NCBI GenBank assembly: GCA_018267365.1
Contig: JAFDYQ010000030.1
Span: 1 to 55,487 of the forward strand
Source: Bacteroidota bacterium
GTDB lineage: Bacteria; Bacteroidota; Bacteroidia; Chitinophagales; LD1
DNA: 55,487 bases
Direction of reading: 5' to 3'
In this document: piece after piece, positions 16,387 to 23,985 of the stretch
How the letters are laid out: the number at the start of each line of letters is the position of its first letter
Position numbering within the stretch: position 1 is the stretch's first letter
Translations under genes and position numbers: made by a program
Notes under the pieces: model-generated
Databases searched by the model: none
Seen by the model: the letters and a program-made list of their open reading frames with translations, nothing else
What the model was told of the DNA's origin: nothing

Positions 16387-17313
16387 ATGAGCACAATTAG
16401 CACATACCAGGAACTGATAAAGCACACAGCACTCAATGATGAGCGCTATATAGTCATGACAGCGGAGAATCGCGCAGTGGTAAAAGAACTGCCACCAGTA
16501 CTGGGCAACCGCTTCATCGATACCGGCATCACGGAGCAGACCATGATCGGTATGGCTGCCGGCCTCGCGCTGCGTGGTCGTGTGCCTATCTGCCATGCGC
16601 TGGCGCCGTTCCTGATCTACAGGGCGTATGAGTTCGTCAGGACAGATGTGGGTATCGCTCACCTGCCGGTGAAACTGAGCGCGTGGATAGCAGGCTTCCT
16701 CTCTGATGGCAATGGCCCTACACACCAGGCTATAGAAGATGTGGCACTGATGCGCACCATACCGGGCATGACCGTTTTCTGCCCGTCAGATCATGCAGAT
16801 ATGGTAGCGATGCTGCCAGAGATATGGGCCTCTCCTGACCCGGCCTATGTACGGGTGAATGTACGCCCTGATGTATATGGCAAACATACAGCATTCAAGA
16901 CCGGCGTAGCAGAGGTGATCAGCGAGGGCACAGATGTGACACTCCTCACCTACGGCATGCTGCTGGAAGAAACCCTCAAGGCCGCCGAGATACTCAAAAA
17001 CCAGGGCCTCAGCGTAGGCCTGCTCAATATGCGCAGCCTGAAGCCAGTAGATGAAAAGGCGATCCTGAAAGTAGCTGCAACATCTAAGCTCGTGGTGACC
17101 GTAGAGGACCACTTCCTCACCGGCGGCCTCTACAGCATCGTAGCAGAGGTGTTGCTCAAAAATCGTACGACAGCCAATTTCCTCCCACTAGCTCTGAATG
17201 AGAAATGGTTCAAACCGGGCCTGCTGTCAGAGGTGCTGGTGTACGAGGGCTTCACTGGTCCGCAGATAGCGGAGCGGGTGCAGCAGCATGTGGCTGCCGA
17301 GGCGGTAGGGTAG
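16387..17313 (+). CDS. Transketolase C-terminal subunit (pyrimidine-binding and C domain)
   Basis: A 308-residue partner of the upstream protein. The segment RFIDTGITEQTMIGMAAGLA (about 41-60) holds the Glu that activates the thiamine aminopyrimidine ring. SDGNGPTHQAIEDVALMRTI (about 106-125) is the typical transketolase/DXS substrate-side block with its His, and VTVEDHFLTGGL belongs to the C-terminal domain. Separated from the N-subunit by 60 bp and on the same strand, so they are co-transcribed. The sugar locus breaks off after this gene and resumes at 18700. Confidence 0.9.
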   Translation: MSTISTYQELIKHTALNDERYIVMTAENRAVVKELPPVLGNRFIDTGITEQTMIGMAAGLALRGRVPICHALAPFLIYRAYEFVRTDVGIAHLPVKLSAWIAGFLSDGNGPTHQAIEDVALMRTIPGMTVFCPSDHADMVAMLPEIWASPDPAYVRVNVRPDVYGKHTAFKTGVAEVISEGTDVTLLTYGMLLEETLKAAEILKNQGLSVGLLNMRSLKPVDEKAILKVAATSKLVVTVEDHFLTGGLYSIVAEVLLKNRTTANFLPLALNEKWFKPGLLSEVLVYEGFTGPQIAERVQQHVAAEAVG

Positions 17314-17336
17314 CGTGCAAACACACGCAAATTCAC

Positions 17337-17344
17337 TATCTTTA
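17337..17344 (+). promoter_or_regulatory. Possible -7 element of the toxin-antitoxin pair
   Basis: TATCTTTA differs from the TAnnTTTG consensus in the last base and lies 18 bp before the antitoxin ATG. Confidence 0.3.
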
Positions 17345-17361
17345 TAGAAAAGATACATTCC

Positions 17362-17586
17362 ATGTCGCTACTCGAAGTAAATATTATTGACCCTAAAGCA
17401 GGCAAGCTACTGCGCGACCTGGCAGAGATGAATCTCATTGCCATCAAGGAAATACCAGAAAATCGCTTTTCGATACTTGCCGCCAAGACCAGAGCTAAGG
17501 CTACAGGTAAGAAGCTTTCTATGGATGAGATAAATAAAGAAGTAAACGCAGTTAGGTCCAAGCGCTATGGCAAAGCGAAAAAGTAG
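17362..17586 (+). CDS. Antitoxin of a PIN-type toxin-antitoxin pair
   Basis: A 74-residue, charged, mostly helical protein with IIDPKAGKLLRDLAEMNLI near the start and a Lys/Arg-rich end. Proteins of this type precede COG1569 PIN toxins in Bacteroidota and should bind the toxin and their own promoter. The reading frame runs 20 bp into the toxin gene, the usual coupling for such pairs. The call depends mainly on the neighbour. Confidence 0.7.
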   Translation: MSLLEVNIIDPKAGKLLRDLAEMNLIAIKEIPENRFSILAAKTRAKATGKKLSMDEINKEVNAVRSKRYGKAKK

Positions 17587-17974
17587 GATCATAGTTGATA
17601 CTAATCTCTGGATCAGCCTTCTTCTGACAAAAGACTATCAAAAGTTTGATAGTATGCTGGATGACCAAAATATTACTCTGATCTTTAGCGAAGAACTTCT
17701 CAATGAATTAATAGAAGTAACCCGTCGACCAAAATTCAAAAAACACTTCGAGCAGGAAGATGTGGACGAACTTATCGCGATCATCAATAGAATAGCAGAT
17801 TTTATAGCAGTAACTACAATCGTAAATATCTGTAGAGATCCTAAAGACAATTTCTTGCTTGCACTTGCCCTTGATGGCAAGGCTGATTACCTGATCACAG
17901 GAGACCAGGATCTCCTTGTACTAAAAACTATAAAGAAAACTTCTATTCTGTCCATGACCGAATATCTTTCCTGA
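17567..17974 (+). CDS. Toxin component, PIN-domain ribonuclease (COG1569 type)
   Basis: The protein opens with RIIVDTNLWISLLL, giving the first PIN aspartate (about residue 11), followed by LLNELIEV with an acidic residue, and by RDPKDNFLLALALDGKADYL and ITGDQDLL, which supply the other metal-binding acids. PIN toxins cut RNA when free of antitoxin. At 135 residues the length is right. The pair lies between the transketolase and aminotransferase genes, as an insertion into the sugar locus, and may stabilise that region. Confidence 0.85.
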   Translation: MAKRKSRIIVDTNLWISLLLTKDYQKFDSMLDDQNITLIFSEELLNELIEVTRRPKFKKHFEQEDVDELIAIINRIADFIAVTTIVNICRDPKDNFLLALALDGKADYLITGDQDLLVLKTIKKTSILSMTEYLS

Positions 17975-17990
17975 GGTTCACAATCAACCC

Positions 17991-18500
17991 TCACCGCGTC
18001 ACCCCACTCCCTATCTTCCCATATTCTTTATCATACGGCTCCCAGAGTTCGATCTTATTGCCGTCGGGGTCCATGATGTGGAGGAACTTTCCATAGCTGT
18101 ATGTTTCTATTGTGTCTATTACTATCACGCTATCACGTTTAAATTCCTTTAGTAGCGCATCCATGTTTACTACGCGGTAGTTGATCATAAAGTCTTTCTT
18201 TGACGGGAGGAAATAATCTGTCGAGTCTTTGAAGGGACTCCATTGTGTGTAGCCTTTCTGTGTAGAGTCTGCGCCTTGATACCATTGGAAGACGGCGCCG
18301 TAAGGGTTTGTATTCAGGCCGAGGTGCTGGTGGTACCAGGCGCGAGTGGCCTTAGGGCTTTTGCATTTGAAGAAGATGCCGCCGATGCTGGTCACTTTGC
18401 GATTCTCTATAGGGGCTGGTTTTGCGGTCCAGGCGCGCACTGCAAAGCCGAGGCTGAATGAGGCTAGTACGATCAGAGCGGTAGTAGCGATTTTCTTCAT
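17991..18500 (-). CDS. Membrane-anchored or exported VOC-family protein
   Basis: An N-terminal hydrophobic stretch (ATTALIVLASFSLGFAVRAW) is followed by one vicinal-oxygen-chelate module: IGGIFFKCKSP begins the first beta-alpha unit and LHIMDPDGNKIELWEP (about 140-155) closes the second, with the typical Glu metal ligand. The family includes glyoxalase I and bleomycin resistance proteins; an exported form with no known substrate is common in Bacteroidota. It points against the sugar genes and is probably unrelated to them. One VOC module means a dimer would be needed for a full site. Confidence 0.75.
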   Translation of the reverse strand: MKKIATTALIVLASFSLGFAVRAWTAKPAPIENRKVTSIGGIFFKCKSPKATRAWYHQHLGLNTNPYGAVFQWYQGADSTQKGYTQWSPFKDSTDYFLPSKKDFMINYRVVNMDALLKEFKRDSVIVIDTIETYSYGKFLHIMDPDGNKIELWEPYDKEYGKIGSGVTR

Positions 18501-18641
18501 ATACGTGTCTTTATCCGGGGGTTAATAAACAGAGAAGTTTTGTATTTGTCTGCAAAAGCGGTTCATACGGCACTTTAACTTACTCATTGTTAACAAATTA
18601 CAGTTCCCACACTTTGTCTATAAAAGCCCGTGGCAATCCGG

Positions 18642-18649
18642 TATATTCG
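18642..18649 (+). promoter_or_regulatory. Possible -7 element before the aminotransferase gene
   Basis: TATATTCG followed by CACCC, nearly the same as at 15368. TTG at 18614-18616 is 25 bp upstream, longer than the ideal 19-21 bp. Confidence 0.4.
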
Positions 18650-18699
18650 CACCCGAAAAATTGTCGTTTGTTTAAAATCAACTACATAAGCTAATCACT

Positions 18700-20013
18700 A
18701 TGGCAAACAAGCCTGCCCTGAATGCCGACTATCCGGTCATCACCAAGTCTACTGAGATACTCAATAAAGCCAAGCAGATCATGCACCCTGTGAGCCAGAC
18801 TCTGGCCAAGGGTCCCGGCCAGCACACGCGCGGTGTAGCGCCGGTCTACCTGGACCGCGGCAAGGGCAGCCACGTATGGGATGTGGATGGCAATGAATAC
18901 ATAGACTACACCATGGGCGTAGGCCCGCTGTCTCTCGGCTACTGCTACGAGGTGGTGGACAATGCCATCAAGGCGCAACTGGAGAAGGGCATCACTTTCT
19001 CGCTCATGTCTCCGCTGGAGTATGAGGCTGCGGCGCTCGTGGCATCGGTAGTGCCGCACACCGAGAGCGTGCGTATATCTAAGACCGGCTGCGATGCGAC
19101 CTCTATGGCCGTACGCCTCTCGCGTGCACATACAGGCCGCAAGAAGGTAGTCTGCTGTGGCTATCACGGCTGGCACGACTGGTACATCGGCACCACTACG
19201 CGCAATGCCGGCATACCTGAAGAAGTGCAGGCCCTGACCAAGACTTTCTCTTATAATAATATCGACTCACTGAAGGCGGTGCTGGACAGCGATGTGGCCT
19301 GTGTGATCCTTGAGCCATATATCTTTGAAGCGCCTAAGGATGGTTTCCTCGAAGAGGTAGCCCGCCTGACAAAAGCGAATGGTTCACTGCTCGTATTTGA
19401 TGAAATGTGGAGCGGCTTCCGCGTAGCACTGGGTGGTGCGCAGGAGTACTTTGGTATCCAGGCGGACCTTGCTTGCTTTAGTAAGGCGGTGGCCAATGGC
19501 ATGCCGATCTCTTTCCTCACGGGTCGCAAGGATGTGATAGAGCGTGGGGAGCATGACGTGTTCATCTTTACCACCTTTGGTGGTGAGGCGCTGTCACTGG
19601 CGGCTACTATCGCTACGATCAAGGAGCTGAAAGAAAAGAATGTCCCTGCCTACCTCGCTAAGCAAGGCGCTAAACTGAAAGCAGGATACAATGCGCTCGT
19701 AGCTAAGTATGGCATGGAGGAGATCACGAATGCTGGCGGCTTTGACTGCCGTGGCGCGATCAACTTCCTGCCGGGTGCAGGTGACGGCCTGGTGATGAAG
19801 ACGCTGATGCAACAAGAGATGATCAAGCGCGGTATCCTCTGGGGTGGCTCGCACAATATGAGCTTTAGCCACACGGATGCAGACATAGACTACACGCTGG
19901 AGGTTTATGACGCAGTGCTGCCTATCATCAAGAAAGCAGTAGCTGATGGCAACGCGAAAGAACTGCTGAAAGGTGAAGTGCTGGATGTAGTATTTAGGAA
20001 GACTAAATACTAG
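18700..20013 (+). CDS. Class III aminotransferase, glutamate-1-semialdehyde aminomutase-like
   Basis: A PLP enzyme of the HemL branch of class III. SLGYCYEVVDNAIKAQLEKG, then CCGYHGWHDWYIGT (about 148-161), VFDEMWSGFR (PLP-ring aspartate, about 230) and the Schiff-base lysine in CFSKAVANGMP (Lys262) are all present. The context (transketolase upstream, SDR, phosphatase and NeuB-like synthase downstream) argues for a sugar amination or amine shift and not for haem synthesis. The last codons (from 19989) already show an inverted GTATTTAG/CTAAATAC, so the 3' end runs into the AT-rich repeat that follows. Confidence 0.85.
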   Translation: MANKPALNADYPVITKSTEILNKAKQIMHPVSQTLAKGPGQHTRGVAPVYLDRGKGSHVWDVDGNEYIDYTMGVGPLSLGYCYEVVDNAIKAQLEKGITFSLMSPLEYEAAALVASVVPHTESVRISKTGCDATSMAVRLSRAHTGRKKVVCCGYHGWHDWYIGTTTRNAGIPEEVQALTKTFSYNNIDSLKAVLDSDVACVILEPYIFEAPKDGFLEEVARLTKANGSLLVFDEMWSGFRVALGGAQEYFGIQADLACFSKAVANGMPISFLTGRKDVIERGEHDVFIFTTFGGEALSLAATIATIKELKEKNVPAYLAKQGAKLKAGYNALVAKYGMEEITNAGGFDCRGAINFLPGAGDGLVMKTLMQQEMIKRGILWGGSHNMSFSHTDADIDYTLEVYDAVLPIIKKAVADGNAKELLKGEVLDVVFRKTKY

Positions 20014-20026
20014 TATTAAGTAGCTA

Positions 20027-20141
20027 GTATTTAGTAGTAAGATAAATACAAATACCAGCTCCTGACTGAAACGATAAAAAATAGAATGATGACCGTTAGC
20101 CTTTTGTATTTTCTAAATACTTAATACTAACTACTAAATAC
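20027..20141. repeat. AT-rich inverted repeat element, copy 1
   Basis: The right arm CTTAATACTAACTACTAAATAC is at 20120-20141; the left arm at 20027-20038 matches its complement for 12 bases and then diverges. The 30 bases ending at 20141 recur exactly at the end of copy 2 (21109). The element fills the spacer between the aminotransferase and SDR genes. Confidence 0.8.
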
Positions 20142-20145
20142 TGTA

Positions 20146-21000
20146 ATGGAACTTTTCTCTCTCAAAGGAAAAACAGCAATCGTCACCGGCGCATGCGGGC
20201 TGATAGGCAAAGAGCACTGCCGCGCATTGGCAGAGGCCGGGGCTAATGTGGTAGTGGCGGATGTCAATCAGGCTTCCTGCGATGCTTTTGCAGCGACACT
20301 GTCTGAGCATCATATCATAGATGCCGGCAGAGGGCCTCGTGAGAAAACAGGACATGGTACGCACATAGGTCTTGCGATCAACGTGACAGATAAGGCATCC
20401 CTCGAAGCTGGCCGCCACAAGATACTCGACATACTCGGCAGCATCGATATACTGATCAATAATGCCGCGATCAATGATATGTTTGAAAATCCGGCGATGG
20501 CGGCTACGCAGTCGATGTTTGAAAACTATCCGCTGGATATGTGGCTAAAGTCTCTGGATGTAAATGTGACAGGGGTGTTTCTCTGCTCACAGGTGTTTGG
20601 CTCGGTCATGGCGCAGCAGGGCCGTGGCAGCATCATCAATGTGGCCTCTACCTATGGTGTAGTAGGCCCTGATCAGAGCATCTATCAAAATCAAAAAGGC
20701 GAACAAACGTTTTATAAGTCACCAGCCTATCCGGCTACTAAGGGTGCGGTGGTAAATTTCACGCGCTTCCTCGCTGCCTACTGGGGTGAGAAGGGCGTGC
20801 GCGTGAATACGCTCAGCCCTGGTGGTGTGGAGAATAGCCAGGATGAGTTCTTTGTGCAGAACTATAGCAAGAAAACAGCGCTGAAGCGGATGGCTGTGCC
20901 TACGGACTACAAAGGCGCAGTGGTATTCCTCTCTAGTGATGCCTCTGCCTACATGACGGGGGCCAACCTGATCGTAGACGGCGGCTGGACGGCGATGTAG
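20146..21000 (+). CDS. Short-chain dehydrogenase/reductase, PtmA-like
   Basis: NAD(P)-binding GACGLIGKEH near the N-terminus (about 16-25), NNAAIND (about 104-110), catalytic Ser in INVASTYG, and YPATKGAVVNFTR (Tyr and Lys) identify a classical SDR. The LSPGGV and NLIVDGGW ends and the 284-aa length resemble PtmA proteins of flagellin-glycan (legionaminic acid) loci. It probably oxidises or reduces a sugar hydroxyl in the ulosonic acid route. It is flanked on both sides by copies of the same AT-rich repeat, so it could be a mobile unit within the locus. Confidence 0.87.
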   Translation: MELFSLKGKTAIVTGACGLIGKEHCRALAEAGANVVVADVNQASCDAFAATLSEHHIIDAGRGPREKTGHGTHIGLAINVTDKASLEAGRHKILDILGSIDILINNAAINDMFENPAMAATQSMFENYPLDMWLKSLDVNVTGVFLCSQVFGSVMAQQGRGSIINVASTYGVVGPDQSIYQNQKGEQTFYKSPAYPATKGAVVNFTRFLAAYWGEKGVRVNTLSPGGVENSQDEFFVQNYSKKTALKRMAVPTDYKGAVVFLSSDASAYMTGANLIVDGGWTAM

Positions 21001-21014
21001 TTTTTGAGTAGCTA

Positions 21015-21109
21015 GTATTTAGTAGTCAGTATTAAGACTAGCTGCAATAATTGAATAGTGAATTGAATGTTTGTATTGATCTAAATACTTAATACTAACT
21101 ACTAAATAC
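21015..21109. repeat. AT-rich inverted repeat element, copy 2
   Basis: Left arm 21015-21036 and right arm 21088-21109 are complementary at 21 of 22 positions around a 51-base centre. The right arm is identical to that of copy 1 over 30 bases. The transcript would form a long hairpin between the SDR and phosphatase genes. Confidence 0.85.
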
Positions 21110-21119
21110 CAAAGTAGTA

Positions 21120-21620
21120 ATGCACTCTGACGACCTGAAACATAAAGCAGCAAAGATCCGGCTCCTGATCACAGATTGTGACGGAGTGCTGACGGATGGT
21201 GGCGTGTATGTATCTGCCGAGGGTGAGGAGCTGAAGAAATTTAACCTGCGCGATGGCATGGGTGTGGAGCGGCTGCGCAAAGTATGTGGCATAGACACGG
21301 GTATCATGACCGGAGAGAACTCTCCTATCGTATCTAAGCGTGCTGAGAAGCTGCAGATCAAGCATCTCTACCTGCATATCAAGGACAAAAAAGCCTGTCT
21401 CGCCGAGATACTGCTCATGCACAATCTTAAGGCAGAGGAAATAGCCTACATTGGCGACGATCTGAATGACCTGGAGGTGATCCGCATGGCCGGCCTTAGC
21501 GCCAGCCCGGCAGATGGCAATAGTTTGATTAAAGAAACAGTAGATTATATTTGCGGTTTGCCCGGCGGGGCAGGCGCGTTCCGCGAGTTTGCGGAGCTCA
21601 TCATAGCACTAAGAGACTAA
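21120..21620 (+). CDS. KdsC-like HAD phosphatase (ulosonate 9/8-phosphate phosphatase)
   Basis: The HAD nucleophile motif ITDCDGVLTDG (about 17-27), IMTGENS (motif II, with Thr), Lys in KDKKACL (III) and IGDDLNDLE (IV) are all present in a cap-less 166-residue protein. That is the KdsC type, which removes phosphate from Kdo-8-phosphate or N-acylneuraminate-9-phosphate. It lies 9 bp before the NeuB-like gene and acts on its product in the model. A phosphatase here implies that the synthase makes a phosphorylated acid, as in the animal-type sialic acid route. Confidence 0.9.
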   Translation: MHSDDLKHKAAKIRLLITDCDGVLTDGGVYVSAEGEELKKFNLRDGMGVERLRKVCGIDTGIMTGENSPIVSKRAEKLQIKHLYLHIKDKKACLAEILLMHNLKAEEIAYIGDDLNDLEVIRMAGLSASPADGNSLIKETVDYICGLPGGAGAFREFAELIIALRD

Positions 21621-21629
21621 AATACATAA

Positions 21630-22505
21630 ATGCAGACTTATACATTAAAAAATGGTCGTGTGATCGGACAGGGACAGCCTTGTTTTATTATAGCCGAGAT
21701 AGGACTCAACCATAATGGTTCACTGGATATAGCCCTCCAACTGATAGATGAAGCCGTGAAAGCCGGCTGCGATGCAGTGAAATTTCAAAAGCGCACTCCC
21801 GAGGTATGCACGCCAAAAGATCAGTGGGATATCATGCGCGAGACACCGTGGGGTACCATGCGCTACATAGACTATCGCTACAAAGTAGAATTTGGTAAGG
21901 ACGAATACAAGACCATAGATGCCTACTGCCAGAAGAAAGGCATCATCTGGTTTGCCTCCTGCTGGGATGAGGAGTCAGTGGAGTTTCTCGAGCAGTTTGA
22001 GCCGGCGCTATACAAGGCGGCCTCTGCAGCGCTCACAGATATGCCGCTCTTGAAAAAGAAGAAGGACACAGGCAAGCCGCTGATCATCTCTACCGGTATG
22101 TCTACCATGGATGAGATCACCACTGCTGTAGACCACATCGGTACCGAGAACCTCCTGATAGCGCACTCGACCTCCTCCTATCCTGCGCCTATCTCTGAGC
22201 TGAACCTCCGCATGATCAATACCCTGCAGAGCAAATACCCTGATGTACCTGTAGGCTACTCTGGCCACGAGACCGGCCTGGCTACTACGCTGGCGGCGGT
22301 GGCGATGGGTGCTACATTTGTAGAGCGCCACTTCACACTGGACCGCGCCATGTGGGGCTCCGATCAGGCTGCCTCTGTAGAGCCGGTAGGCATGGCCAAA
22401 CTGGTAAAAGACATCCGCGATATCGAGGCAGCTATGGGCGACGGCGTCAAAAAGGTATACGACAGTGAGCTCGGACCACGCGCCAAGCTGAGGAGGGTTA
22501 AGTAA
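21630..22505 (+). CDS. NeuB-like ulosonic acid synthase without SAF domain
   Basis: The TIM-barrel signature FIIAEIGLNHNGS (about 19-31), DAVKFQKRT (about 50-58), IISTGMSTMDEI (about 150-161), YSGHETG and GATFVERHFTLDR match the N-acetylneuraminate synthase family, which condenses phosphoenolpyruvate with an amino sugar. At 291 aa it ends right after the barrel: the C-terminal SAF (antifreeze-like) domain of standard 340-350-residue enzymes, which caps the partner subunit's active site, is missing. It is the last gene of the sugar locus. Confidence 0.88.
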   Translation: MQTYTLKNGRVIGQGQPCFIIAEIGLNHNGSLDIALQLIDEAVKAGCDAVKFQKRTPEVCTPKDQWDIMRETPWGTMRYIDYRYKVEFGKDEYKTIDAYCQKKGIIWFASCWDEESVEFLEQFEPALYKAASAALTDMPLLKKKKDTGKPLIISTGMSTMDEITTAVDHIGTENLLIAHSTSSYPAPISELNLRMINTLQSKYPDVPVGYSGHETGLATTLAAVAMGATFVERHFTLDRAMWGSDQAASVEPVGMAKLVKDIRDIEAAMGDGVKKVYDSELGPRAKLRRVK

Positions 22506-22522
22506 GACGCTGATCACTATCA

Positions 22523-22553
22523 TTGGCTATATCGGTCCTCGGTATTAATTTTG
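22523..22553 (+). promoter_or_regulatory. Promoter of the hydroxylase gene
   Basis: TTG (22523-22525), 20-bp spacer, TAATTTTG (22546-22553): a good match to the bacteroidete consensus. Transcription should begin at or next to the ATG at 22561. Confidence 0.65.
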
Positions 22554-22560
22554 CGCCGCT

Positions 22561-23475
22561 ATGTTTGATACTACTACTCTTATCACTACAGGTATACTGG
22601 TCAGTTGGATCATTTTTGTGGTCATACTGGAGCGCCTCTATCCATATACCAAAGGCGTTATGTTCTTCCGCAAGGGCTTCTGGCTGGATATGGTGTGGTA
22701 TACTTTTATACAGAGCTACTTCCTCGGCATCCTGATCAATAGCTACATCATCGCGCCGATCAAGCTCAAACTCGGCTATCACGGCTCGGAGACACTCTCG
22801 CACTGGCCTATCTGGGCGCTGGTGTTGCTGTTCCTCTTTACGCATGACTTCTATATCTACTGGTTTCACCGCCTGCAGCACAATAACAAATGGCTGTGGC
22901 GCACACACGAGGCGCATCATTCCAATAAGGAAATAGACTGGCTGGCCGGCTCGCGCTCGCACATATTGGAGATCATTATCAACCAGACCATCGAGTTCGC
23001 GCCCATCGTACTATTACTCGATGTCAAGACTGCCGCTATCGTGGTTCCTATCAAAGCGCTCCTGGATGCCGTATGGGGTATCTGGATTCACTCTAATATA
23101 GATGTACACTCAGGCCGACTGCAATACATCATCAATGGCCCTGAGATGCACCAGTGGCACCACTCAGACCACCAGGAGGTTTTTTACTCTAACTACTCTA
23201 CCAAGTTCGCCTTTTGGGACTGGATCTTTGGTACGGGCTTCCTGCCAGGCCTCAGCCCGCGCCAGTACAAAGTGCTGAAGCCTGAAAAGTTTGGCCTGCC
23301 GTACGATTATCCTCAGGACTACTTCATGCAACACTGGTTTGCATTCCACCGCTTTGACGTCAAGAAGATAGAGTCCATACCGGTGGTACAGACTTACATT
23401 GATTGGAAAAAGCCGATCCTTCGTATATTCGTAAAGGAGGACGGCGGCAGCGTGACTACGCCATCCAATCCTTAG
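22561..23475 (+). CDS. Sterol desaturase / fatty acid hydroxylase family protein
   Basis: An integral membrane di-iron oxygenase. The histidine clusters are HDFYIYWFHRLQH (about residues 95-107), HEAHHS (about 118-123) and HQWHHSDHQ (about 199-207), the eight-His pattern of the family. Four or so hydrophobic helices lie at about 10-27, 45-70, 78-95 and 140-165. The usual substrates are fatty acyl chains, sterols or carotenoids; here the hydroxylation of an acyl chain of a membrane lipid is a fair guess. It is followed at 7 bp by the SMR gene, so the two form an operon. Confidence 0.88.
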   Translation: MFDTTTLITTGILVSWIIFVVILERLYPYTKGVMFFRKGFWLDMVWYTFIQSYFLGILINSYIIAPIKLKLGYHGSETLSHWPIWALVLLFLFTHDFYIYWFHRLQHNNKWLWRTHEAHHSNKEIDWLAGSRSHILEIIINQTIEFAPIVLLLDVKTAAIVVPIKALLDAVWGIWIHSNIDVHSGRLQYIINGPEMHQWHHSDHQEVFYSNYSTKFAFWDWIFGTGFLPGLSPRQYKVLKPEKFGLPYDYPQDYFMQHWFAFHRFDVKKIESIPVVQTYIDWKKPILRIFVKEDGGSVTTPSNP

Positions 23476-23482
23476 ATCGCAC

Positions 23483-23863
23483 ATGACTACTGCCTGGCTC
23501 TTTCTTTTCCTCGCCTCCATACTGGAGACTTGTTGGACTTTTACTCTAAAGGCGCTGGATATGAAGAAGGTCTTTGCTATCCGCCCCGCTACGCTTTTCA
23601 CAGCTGAATCCGGCATGGCGATTTTGCCGCTGTTCATGTACATCGTCTTCGGTCTGAGCAATGTGCTGGCCATCACCCGCGCTATGAAGGAGATACCTGC
23701 CGGTACGGCCTTTGCCGTATGGATGGGTCTGGCCCTGGTCATGATCAAGGCCGTGGATGTACTCTACTTCAAAGAAGGTGTGAGCTTTCAGCAGATTGCT
23801 TTCACGGCTTGTATCCTCGTGGGTATCGTTGGATTAAAGTATTATGATACTTCGGCAGCCTAA
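23483..23863 (+). CDS. SMR-family small multidrug or guanidinium exporter
   Basis: A protein of 126 residues with four transmembrane helices. The essential membrane-embedded Glu sits in ASILETCWTFTLKAL (about residue 13), and a Trp follows three residues later as in the SugE/Gdx branch. The loop AMKEIPAGTAFAVWMGL is the family's conserved second block. Such proteins work as antiparallel dimers and exchange protons for cationic compounds. The helices end with IVGLKYYDTSAA. Drug or guanidinium specificity cannot be told from the text. Confidence 0.88.
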   Translation: MTTAWLFLFLASILETCWTFTLKALDMKKVFAIRPATLFTAESGMAILPLFMYIVFGLSNVLAITRAMKEIPAGTAFAVWMGLALVMIKAVDVLYFKEGVSFQQIAFTACILVGIVGLKYYDTSAA

Positions 23864-23985
23864 TCTGAAGCAGAATATTGATCAGAATTTTCAGAATGCT
23901 TTGAATAACTCAGGATAATACAATGTGAACTTTGATGCCAGCGGGCTACTCTGACTTTATCTCAAGTCTAATATCTCGTGTCTTA

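Noticed and set aside
18700..20013. Haem biosynthesis gene hemL
   Set aside because: The fold and active site fit, but the neighbours are sugar genes and no other haem gene is near; named by fold only.
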